Source of the DNA: Galeopsis tetrahit
Taxonomy: Eukaryota > Streptophyta > Magnoliopsida > Lamiales > Lamiaceae
Assembly (NCBI GenBank): GCA_963675135.1
Contig: OY776130.1
Location: forward strand, 24,916,001-24,980,000
DNA length: 64,000 nt
Direction: 5' to 3'
Part shown: in pieces, positions 12,917 through 22,153 of the stretch
Position numbering within the stretch: the stretch's first letter is position 1
Layout of the letters: each line of letters opens with the position of its first letter
Translations under genes and position numbers: made by a program
Notes under the pieces: generated by a model
Database searches by the model: none
What the model was told of the DNA's origin: nothing
What the model saw: only the letters and a program-made list of their open reading frames with translations

Positions 12917-14565
12917 CTAGAAGGACATGGCTAGATGCTCATCCTTCAGACCAGATCATTGGTGATCCTACTAGTGGTGTAATCACTAGGAGACAACATG
13001 GAGAGAGTGCCTTATTTTGTTGTTTTCTTTCTGAAACAAAACCTACAACCATTGAAGAAGCAATGACAGACTCCAACTGGATTACAGAAATGCAAGAGGA
13101 ACTAAATTAGTTCAAAAGAAATGATGTTTGGGAGCTGGTAGACAGACCAACACATCAGGATGTTGTAGGAGCTAAATGGGTTTACAAGAACAAGAAGAAT
13201 GAAAATGATGTTATAGTTAGAAACAAAGTCAGACTAGTTGCCAGAGGTTATAGTCAACATGAAGGAATAGACTATGATGAGACCTTTGCCCCTGTAGCTA
13301 GGTTAGAAGCAATTAGGCTGTTCTTAGCATATGCAGCTCATATGAAGTTCAAGGTATACCAAATGGATGTGAAGAGTGCATTTCTGAATGGTGTACTTAA
13401 AGAAGAGGTTTATGTAGAGCAGCCACCTGGTTTTGAAGAGGGAGACAAAGTGTATAGATTGAAGAAAGCACTTTATGGTCTCAAACAAGCACCAAGAGCT
13501 TGGTATGAGACACTATCACAATTCCTATTGGACAATGGTTTTGTGAAAGGCACAGTTGATAGAACCTTATTTAGGATAAGTGAAGGAAATTATATTCTGT
13601 TAGTACAAATATATGTTGATGATATCATTTTTGGTTCACCAAATGAGGATATGTGCAAGAAATTTTCAACTCTCATGTAAGGGAAGTTTGAAATGTCAAT
13701 GATGGGATTGATGAACTTTTTCCTAGGTTTACAAGTCAAACAATCTGAGAAAGGAATCTTCATCAATCAAGCTAAGTATACTAGAGAAATGATCAAGAAG
13801 TTTGGCTGTGAAAATAGCAAACCAGTTAGGATTCCTATGAATACAAATTGGAAAATGGATCCTGACAGTGATGGATTAGATACCAACCCCACTGAATATA
13901 GAGCAATAATAGGTTCTTTATTATATCTAACTGCAAGCAGACCTGATATTACTTTTGCAGTTGGTGTTTGTGCTAGATTTCAGTCCAATCCAAAGAAAAG
14001 TCACTTAGAGGCTACCAAAAGAATACATAGGTATTTAAAAGGTACAGTGAACTTAGGATTGTGGTATCCATCTGAAGACAACATTGAGTTGACTGGTTAT
14101 TCCGATGCCGACTATGGAGGATGTAGGATAGACAGAAAATCAACTACTGGCACCTGTCAATTCTTAGGAAACAAATTGATTTCATGGTTTTCCAAGAAAC
14201 AAACTTCTGTAGCTACTTCAACCACAGAGGCTGAATACATGGCTGCTGGAAGCTGTTGTGCTCAAATCTTATGGCTCAAACAACAGTTAAGATATTATAA
14301 AGTTGTCACAAAAGATGTACCTATTTATTGTGATAATAATAGTGCCATAGATATTACTCAAAATCCAGTGTTACACACAAGGTGTAAACATGTGGATATT
14401 ATACATCACTTCATAAGAGATCATGTAGAGAAAAAGGACATCAGAATGGAAAAGATTCATACTGATAAGCAAAAGGCTGATATTCTTACAAAACCCCTAG
14501 CTGAAACAAGGTTCAAGGAACTTTCAATGGAACTTGGTTTATTAGATCCTGGAGAGAATGTTTAA
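12917..14565 (+). pseudogene. copia pol remnant: reverse transcriptase and RNase H
   Basis: This is the 3' third of a copia polyprotein, which would copy element RNA into cDNA. RT motifs are visible: the ARLEAIR and QMDVKSAFLNG blocks, GLKQAPRAWYE and the catalytic YVDD near 13,612. RNase H follows with SDADYGG, STTEAEY and the HVDI-HHF region, ending at DPGENV. The reading frame is broken by TAG at 13,108-13,110 and TAA at 13,678-13,680. The sister copy has CAG and CAA at these places, so both are single C-to-T changes. Everything upstream of the integrase C-terminus is missing. It cannot yield an active enzyme. Confidence 0.93.
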
Positions 14566-15013
14566 AGTATAAGGAATTACTTTACTCATGCCAGAGATAC
14601 TAGTATTAATCCAAGGGGGAACTTAGAGTGAAGATTTAGAAAGGATAAGTTGATGAGACAATACAAAGTTCATTAATTTATTTTTCACATTCTGATATTA
14701 TTTTCAAGAATTTTCATGCAGGAAACTTGGACAAAGTACATGACACTCAAGTACGTGGAAAACTACGAAGGACAACGACATTTGCGTCCTTTGGTGTAAC
14801 AGAATTGATCTAAACCATTAAATCTTATCAATTCAATCTCAGCCCTACACCTAACACTTTTCAAATTGTACAGTTGAGGAGATATAAAAGCATAACTTAG
14901 AATTTTTCACAATTTACGTTTTCAAAATTTCTGAAAAAGCCCTAAGCTAAATCGCTCAAGAATCTTCAAGCTTATCTACAAGTTTTGCTCAAAGCTCTAT
15001 AACTTTAACAAAA
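14566..15013 (+). promoter_or_regulatory. Spacer between pol and extra gene with candidate internal promoter
   Basis: There is no coding potential here. It contains a good TATA box, TATAAAAG, at 14,883-14,890, 131 bp upstream of the extra gene's ATG at 15,014. The same motif at the same distance occurs in element A2 (38,120-38,127 to 38,251). The sequence between TATA and ATG resembles a plant 5' leader. Compared with A2 the first part of the spacer is about 250 bp shorter, so only the promoter-proximal part and the element-proximal start are well conserved. This suggests the downstream gene has its own transcript. Promoter activity is inferred. Confidence 0.5.
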
Positions 15014-18000
15014 ATGTCTTTGGAAATGGGTTAGTATTTCTCATAATCTTTTGTTAAAGACATGCATATTTGTAAAGCTTTCAAGAAAAATGACATGCTC
15101 TGTTTTTAGCTCTAAATGAATCTGTTTGAATTTACGGATTAGTTATTTATTGAATGATATGCTGTTAAATACATGTGTAATGCTTAAAAACGTGTTAGAT
15201 TCATACACATATTATGTCTAGAGAACATGATTACAAGCTTAAAACATTGTTGGATATGGTATTATGATGCTATGAACTTGTTATGTAAATCTATCCACAG
15301 TATATCTGAGACATAAATGCAAGATACTGTTCCAAGATAGCCTAATCTTATGTTTTAATAGTAATATTGTGCTATTAAACTATACTAATACTGTATATTG
15401 GCTATATTTTTAGTTGACTTCAATCACCCTGATTTGGACATCAACTGGAATTATTTGAGTGAAGCAACCATGCTCCACTTTGAGCAGACTGTGTGCTTTG
15501 ACAATCTGTCAAATAAACACACAAGAAGAATAGTTACTTGGCTGGAGCAAGCTGGATTGAAGAAATGGCTCGAGGCCATCCCCAAAACTTGCCTGGAACT
15601 ATCAACTACTCAGTTCTTAGGCACATTCACTCCAAAAAGCTCAGGATCTGGTTATATTATGACTCATGAACCAGACACATCCAAGAAGACTGCTGAGAAG
15701 TTTGAGTTCACTCAAGAAAACTTTGATGAATTCTTTGGTCTGAATGCTACTGGAGAAGATCCTGAAGAGTATATGAGGCACAATGAACAAGAAGTTGCCA
15801 ACCAATGGATGAACAAGCCAGTACTTCTCAAATCTGGTCTACACAAAAGAGTTCTTAAAGAAGACTATCAACTTTTACTTGATGTGGTTGCAAAGACTGT
15901 TATGTGCACCACAGGAAGCTATGACCAGATCAGCAAATCCAAAGTGAGACTGATGAAAGCTATCATTGATGGAGGAAATAAGCCGATGAATTGGAAAGGG
16001 TACTTTCTGTAGAAACTTGCAGAGGAGAAAGCAAAGTTCAAAATTGTGGATGTAAGGAAGGTAGTCATTGAGAAGAAACTAGCCTTCTGTACAAAAGTTG
16101 CTGCATTCTTATACAAATATGGACCTGAGGACATTGTTGAAGATGGAGTAAAGTTCAACACCACCAAGATATTGTTTAGACAATTATCTGTGAGAACTCA
16201 GAAAAGATTGGGGCTGGAGATCAAGTCACCAAAAGCCTCAACAAGGAAGCAAGCTAAATCTGCCAAGCAGAAGAGTGAAGAAGCAACACAAATGGTGATC
16301 AGTATTCTTGAAAAAGCCAAGAAGGAAAATAAAGGAAAGGAGGTTGAGACAGCCTCAAAGTCCAAGAAAAAGAGGGCCATGTCTAGCCCTAGTGAAGATG
16401 AAACTGAAGAGGAGTATGTTGATACTTCTGAAGAGGAAATGGATATTGATGAGCAAGCTGAACTGGAAGGTTCAGATGATGATGATGAAGGTGATGATGA
16501 TGAAGAAAGAGTATCATCTGAAAACCTAGACTTGAATGAACCCTCAAGTCATAGCCCAAAAGCTGTTGAAACTACCCCTCATTTGAATGATCCAACCATT
16601 CAAAAAGTTGCCTACAAGTCTGATACCCCCATACCTATTCTTTTTTATGAACCTCAACCCTCATCCAAGTCAGATACAACCTCTGAATACACCTATGAAA
16701 TGTCATTGAGAGATGAATCCAAATTTTTCCTAGACCAACTTTATCCCCAACTTTCCAAATACCCTGATTTAAGATCAACCTTCTATGATCTTAGATTGAT
16801 TGTAGATATAAGGAAGAAATCCATGTATGATATTGGGAAAGTGATTGAGTCCAAGGGACTGGACTGGTGGGAGAATGAGGAAGCCAGATTAACAGATTTT
16901 GCTGAAGTTGAATCCACTTTTGAATTGATAGATGAAAGGCTGTTTGCCAACTTGGTGAACATTAAGATTCAGAAGAAAGCTATTCAATCCATTATTGCTG
17001 GGATTGATCTGAACATTGAAGACTTAATGGAGGAGGATGATAAGTTATCAAAGCAAGCTGATGGAGATGTTGAAATGTCCAAGAGCACTGAGGACAAGAC
17101 TGAAGAAGAGTCCAAGATTGTTGAGGACAAAGATGATGGAGAGATTGCTGCCATGGAGGTAGACATCATTGAAGGAGGAAATGAAAGCCAGAAGCCTGCT
17201 GAGAAAGATTTCTTTGATGGAGTTGAGACTGCCATTGAAGAATTAAAGATTGGAGAAACCAGTGAAGGAGGAAAGATTGATGAAATTGACCAAGGTCAAT
17301 TGATTAAAAATGTTGAAATACAGCCAGCTGTTGAAGCCACTGCATCCATGGAGATTGTCATTTTTGAACCTCCAACTGAGAAAACTGCTGAAAATCCTAA
17401 CATTCATGATGCTGAGTTGAATGAGCCAACTCCTGCTGAAGTCACTGAAGCTGAGGCCAAAAAAGATGAAGTGGAGGCCAATATTGCTCAGAAAGAAGCT
17501 GTGAAGACTGAGGAACCAGCTGCTATGAAGAAGCCCTTGGAAAATGAGTCATTAGCTGCAGCACCATCAACGTCGATGGAGTTCCCAATTCACTTAGATG
17601 CTTCTCCTTTGACTGAAGTCTGCATCATTGATAAGGAGGATGGAAGAATGAAGGCAGTACTGGAGGAGTTCAATTCTGAGATTGAACAAATCAATGAAAT
17701 TGAGAGGAAGAGGCTGGAGAATGTTGTAGGTTTATGCCTAAACATGGGAAAGTATGTGAGAGATAGTTTGGATGAAACTATCATTCCAACAAATGAAGCC
17801 CAGCACAAGTCTTTACTCAACTTGAACACAAAGGCAAGAAAGATGACAAGAAGGATGGAAGATTTGGAAGAAACCATTGATAATAATGCTGTGGACTTAT
17901 GCATTATGGTGGAGAGTTTGGAAGAAAAGATGAACTCCATAACTATTAAGTTGGAAGCTGTTGAAAAAGGTTTTGAAACCTTTGATAAGAAGATGGAAAG

Positions 18001-19540
18001 TGTTGGAAAGGATGTGAAGGACTCTACTCTTAAGATTGGAGAGTCATCAAAGATCATGTCAGAAGTTGTGACCACATACTTCCACACAGAAAAAGAATTG
18101 ATCAAGAAGGACAGAGAGGAAATTCTAAGGCTAAAGGATGATGTTGCCAAAGAGAAGGAAGAGATTTCCCAAATGCTGTCAAAGGACATTGAAAAGCTGA
18201 CTCAGTCCATGCAGAGTCAAAGAGATCAACTGATCAAAGAGACCATCAAGAGTTCACTGAATGCTGCTTCTGATTTATTCAAAGACAACTTGGAAGGCAT
18301 AATCAAGATGATGAGGAACCAAGTTGATCAATCTGTGAAGAAGCAAGTGGAAGAGTCTGTAAGTTCCACCATTTCTGCATTTCTATTGAATCATGTTGAC
18401 CCCATTTCTGTCCAGATGAAAAGAATGGACACCTACCAACAAGAGCTCTCACTTACTATGGCTAAGATTGATGCCAACCCTGCTGACCCCACCAACCTTG
18501 AGGCATGTGATGATGCCAAAAAGGGGGAAAGTGAAAAGAAGGGGGAAGATCTATTGAAGAAGGGTGAGAAGATTAAGGGGGAAGATAGCAAGGGAAAGGG
18601 GAAAGCACAAGTTTTGGAAATTACTAATGTGACAGAAGAAGAGGACTGTCCCAAAACTAGAAGTGGAAGAATAAGGAAACCAAATTTGAAGAGAAAGAAA
18701 CTTGCAGATATCTCTGACCAAGAGAAAAGCAAGAAGTACAAGTCAAGTGAACCAGATGATGATGAAGAGATGGAAATTTTAATCTTGGTTAGAAGAGAAG
18801 ATAAGCTACCTGTTAGAAGAGCTTCTCCTGAAGTTACTACTGTTGATCTTGTGAAAGACAAAGCTCATGTGTTTGAAGAAGTTGCAAACATCTTTGCAGA
18901 AGGAGCTGGACAAGATGCAGAAACCAGAAAAGGAGTAAGGAAGCTTGTTATTGAAGAAAGAACCAAGATGTTCATAGATGCTGAAGAGTGCAGGTTGAAG
19001 AGGCACAAAGACTTCAATCCAGGAAATTCTAAGTCTTACAAGAGTTCTTATGCTTTGATGATGGAAAATAGAGCCAAGAGGAAGTCTGAAACCTTGAAAA
19101 GGATCCCTCATACTGACAGCTGGGTTCCTACTGAACTCAATGGTGCTTGGGATGAAGCCAATCGAGTATGGGATCATCTCTTCTTTGTTGTGAAGAGATG
19201 GGGAGACTTTGAAGACATTGATGGTCTTTATGAAGGTTTTATGATGGAGAATTATCCAGAACTGTACACGAAGATTCTTGGAGCTGCTCAAAAGGAGAAA
19301 GTGATTGTCAAAGCTCCTGAACAGATTTTCTGGACTCCACCAATGAAGACTGATGGTAAAAGCATTGATAGGAAAGCAATTACTGATGAGTTTGTGCAAC
19401 TTGTCAAGGATGAAGATTTGATTGGGAAGAATGAGGAGGTCATGGCCTTGAAGAATAGGCACTTTGCATCGTATGGGTTAACTCCACTGTTCAAGGAACT
19501 CCCATCTTTCCTGAAGAAGAAGTCAGATGCAGCCAAGTGA
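15014..19540 (+). pseudogene. Extra gene of copia element A1 (1,380-codon, one intron, one nonsense codon)
   Basis: Function unknown. I place the start at ATG 15,014: five codons and one base (15,014-15,029), then a GT-AG intron, then exon 2 from 15,414. This restores a frame matching the N-terminus of the homologue in element B (EM-x-DF). Exon 2 stays open to TGA 19,538-19,540 except for TAG at 16,010-16,012, where A2 has AAG. Layout of the 1,380-residue frame: globular N-terminal region (~1-270) resembling plant transposon-associated domains (FDEFFGL, a VAK helix and MNWKGYF); acidic D/E/K linker (~330-380); conserved central block from EYTYEMSLRDE (~430-530); E/K-rich linker; long coiled coil (~750-1010); basic stretch; conserved C-terminal block with DSWVP. 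I see no signal peptide or convincing membrane segment, so I do not call it env-like, although it sits where SIRE elements carry their env-like frame. Confidence 0.75.
15030..15413 (+). other. Intron in the extra gene of element A1
   Basis: The 384 bp AT-rich interval begins GTTAGTATTTC directly after ATGG and ends TATATTTTTAG before TTGACTTCAA. Splicing joins codon phase 1 to exon 2 and removes an immediate TAG (ATG GGT TAG). Element A2 has the equivalent intron (38,267-38,683) at the same codon. Element B encodes the matching residues without interruption. Confidence 0.75.
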
Positions 19541-19913
19541 TGAAGCTGCTGAAGGTCAAGTCAAGATTTAATCTCGAACAATCATGAACTTTTTTAATCT
19601 ATGTTTATTTTTATTCCCAGACAATTGTTGCTCCTTAAGAGCTAGAACTTACAACTTTCTGCTCTTACTACTGTGCTATCTTATTTCTGATGATGATTAT
19701 CTATCATATGCACTGGACAACAATTTTTGAGTCTTTATACTTGTGTTATTTGTCTGAAAATAGGCTCTAGCAAAATGATTTTAAATTGATTCTTGCTTAG
19801 ATCAAGTTTGATAGAACTCAGAGAATATACATGCTAGTTGTCCTGTTTTTGTCAAATCTACTGAAAAAGAAATCCCTATGGATCTTTTGAAGTAAGTAGG
19901 TTTTGGCATCATC
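19541..19913 (+). other. 3' untranslated stretch between extra gene and PPT
   Basis: There is no open frame or recognisable gene. It lies between the stop codon of the extra gene and the polypurine tract, and probably forms the 3' UTR of both the genomic RNA and any transcript of the extra gene. Confidence 0.6.
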
Positions 19914-19927
19914 AAAAAGGGGGAAAT
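19914..19927 (+). promoter_or_regulatory. Polypurine tract of element A1
   Basis: AAAAAGGGGGAAAT lies immediately before the LTR start TGTTGGG. This is the usual plus-strand DNA priming site position and composition for plant copia elements. Confidence 0.9.
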
Positions 19928-21325
19928 TGTTGGGATATGGTTTATATTAATAAAAGAAAATTTGATTTTGATTTGATACCAAAACCCTAAGTAAAACCCT
20001 AAGTATGATGATTTGCCAAGTCTAGATTTTCAGGTTAGAAAAGCTCATATATGTTAGGGAGCTTTAATTTTTAGATAGATTATTCTTTGAATCTATGACC
20101 TGAAAGCACAAAGCACAAAAGACAAGTATCATTGAAGACAAGGAGCTGAAGTGTTATGAAGAAAGTGACAAGAATTCATGAAGACAAGTATGCTGGACGA
20201 CAAAAGTCAAGTATGATGAATTTGGATATTCATATACTTTGGACTTGGCATACTTATGGACAAAGACAAGGAATGACTAGGCACTTTACCCAGTACAAGG
20301 CCGTTAGCGGGAAGGACAGAATTATTCCAAATTAGCCAAGGAATGAGAGCCACCTGTCACTGCGCATAACAAACTCTGATATTGGAATGCAAATTGCAGA
20401 ATGGACGTGAATACATGTACTATTTACTTGCAGGCCCCTGAACAATTTGAAAGTTCAAATTTATGGATAAGTTTGCTATCTCCACCAACGGATAGTTTGC
20501 TTCATCTATAAATAGGCCACATCTTGAATCATTTCAAAAGAGAACGAAAGGGACATACATCAAGACACAAGCCATATACATTCTATAGCAATTGAAAGCA
20601 TTCAAAACACTCGAGAGATTACAAGCTTTTAAGCATATTCATTTGTGAGTGTTACCTTTAGTCCCCACTAGGCAAGCTTATTGTTGATTATCCAAAGCCT
20701 AGACAGTGATATCCTATCCTTTATATTCGTTCTTAAATTGTAAAGGATATCACACAATTAGTTGGTACTAGAACAAAACCCTACTTTCACCTTGAGAGAT
20801 AGAATGAGAGTATTGTTGAGTTCGTAGTAGAGATTGAGAGTATTGTAACGAGAGAAGGTTGTAAGAAATCAAGAGAAGAGAAGGAGAAGAAGTAGAGTGC
20901 ACCTTGGCACTGTAAAAACAAGCTAATTCCGAAGTGATTAAGGAATTATCCTATTAAATTAGGAGAGTGGACGTAGGAGCAGTTTAGTCTCCGAACCACT
21001 ATACGTCTTGTGTTCTTACTTACTGCATTTATCTTATTGCTTTAGCTTTTGTGTTGTTATAACTGCTATTTGCAATTTGATAACTTAGTATCTAAGTGCA
21101 TATTAATTAAGGAGTATAAAAGGGCCTTTCGTTTATTCCGCATACAAGTTGCATACTGTTAAGAATTCTTAGAATCTACTGTTAGTATTTTCATAGGACT
21201 TGACACACTGTGTAACTTACTTGACTCTGATTATTTGTGTTGATTACTTGCAAAGTTTTTTTTGAAAAACACACACACGTGTATTCCCCCCCCATACACG
21301 TGTGACACTCCTTTTGGGACCAACA
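19928..21325 (+). repeat. 3' LTR of element A1 (1,398 bp)
   Basis: It is bounded by the inverted termini TGTTG and CAACA and matches the 5' LTR of A2 (30,177-31,571) along its length with scattered differences and small indels. It contains a TATA box (20,507-20,514), two AAAACCCTAAG motifs near the start (19,981-20,004), and near the end an 11 bp perfect inverted repeat around T(C)8 (21,274-21,304). It is followed directly by satellite sequence starting GATGC. The matching 5' end of this element is missing, so a target duplication cannot be tested. Confidence 0.93.
20507..20514 (+). promoter_or_regulatory. LTR TATA box (A1)
   Basis: TATAAATA within CTATAAATAGGCC, about 580 bp into the LTR; conserved at 30,746-30,753 in the other LTR. 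It is the likely core promoter of the U3 region. Confidence 0.65.
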
Positions 21326-21909
21326 GATGCAATTAGCATTTACTTAATCAAAGTTTACCAAAACTACTTTAGGTTTAATTTAATCGCACGAATAAGGAAA
21401 AACTTAAATGTGAACAAACAAGGGCCATTTCGTACCTTGAGAAGCAATATAAATGACGGGCAGCAAACCGACAAACAATCATAATTTTACATTTAAAGTA
21501 TCTCGATTCAAGATGCAATAAGCATTTACATAATTAAATTTTACCAAAACAACTTTCGGTTTATATTAATCGCACGAATAAGAAAAAAATTAAATGTGAA
21601 CAAACAAGGGACTTTTCGTACCTTGAGAAGCACTATAAATGACGGGCAGTGGACCGGCAAACGATCTCATGATCCTCGTCATAATTTTACATTCAAAGTA
21701 TCTCGATTCAAGATGCAATTAGCATTTTAATAATCAAATTTTACTAAAACTACTTTAGGTTTAAACTAGTCGCACAAATAAGGAAAAACTTAAATGTGAA
21801 CAAACAAGGGCCTTTTCGAACCTTGAGAAGTACTATAAATGATCGACGGGCAGCGGAGCGGCTAAATATATCATGATCCGCGTCATATATAATTTTTATT
21901 TAAAGTATC

Positions 21910-22153
21910 TCGATTCAAGATGGAATTAGCATTTACATATTTATGGAACAACCTTAATTTTTTTTGGGAGTTGACAAATTGATTTTGAGTGAATTTAATT
22001 GTTTGGAGCAAGATATTTTTTTTTTGTGTGTAGAGAAATCTTTTTTTTTTTTTTTCTAATGCAAATAACTCTCTTTTGTGTCTATTGTTTTAATAGAAGA
22101 GAGATAATGATGTGGCATGATGACGTATCCTTTTTTTTTAATATATGGGGTGC
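21910..22153. repeat. Long-variant segment of satellite unit (second copy)
   Basis: A 244 bp copy of the extra segment at 2,458-2,703, between the same flanking motifs AAAGTATC and CAAGTCACC. It shows point differences and T-run length changes. Confidence 0.85.

Larger units (their letters stand above)
12917..21325 (+). mobile_element. 5'-truncated Ty1/copia element A1 (SIRE/Maximus-like)
   Basis: The remnant contains the RT-RNase H end of pol, a spacer, a large extra gene, a polypurine tract and a 3' LTR. It lacks the 5' LTR, gag, protease and most of integrase. The left end is a sharp switch from satellite to pol at CTAG (12,917-12,920), a tetranucleotide present in both the satellite consensus and the intact pol of element A2 (35,911-35,914), so the break is a microhomology junction rather than an LTR terminus. 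The right end is a normal LTR terminus (CAACA) followed by satellite. Position of the extra gene, PPT sequence and DSGCSRHM-type pol in its sister copy suggest the SIRE/Maximus group; the lineage is inferred. Confidence 0.9.

Noticed and set aside
17590..18189. Long antisense frame (199 codons) in the extra gene of A1, and a 211-codon relative at 40,933-41,568
   Set aside because: Shadow of the biased codon use in the coiled-coil frame on the plus strand; composition is mainly S, F and L, with no independent motif.
18806..19462. 218-codon antisense frame
   Set aside because: Opposite-strand shadow of the conserved C-terminal block of the extra gene; no recognisable features.
15014..19540. 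Calling the copia extra gene an envelope protein
   Set aside because: No signal peptide, fusion-peptide-like stretch or transmembrane helix could be seen; position alone is not enough.
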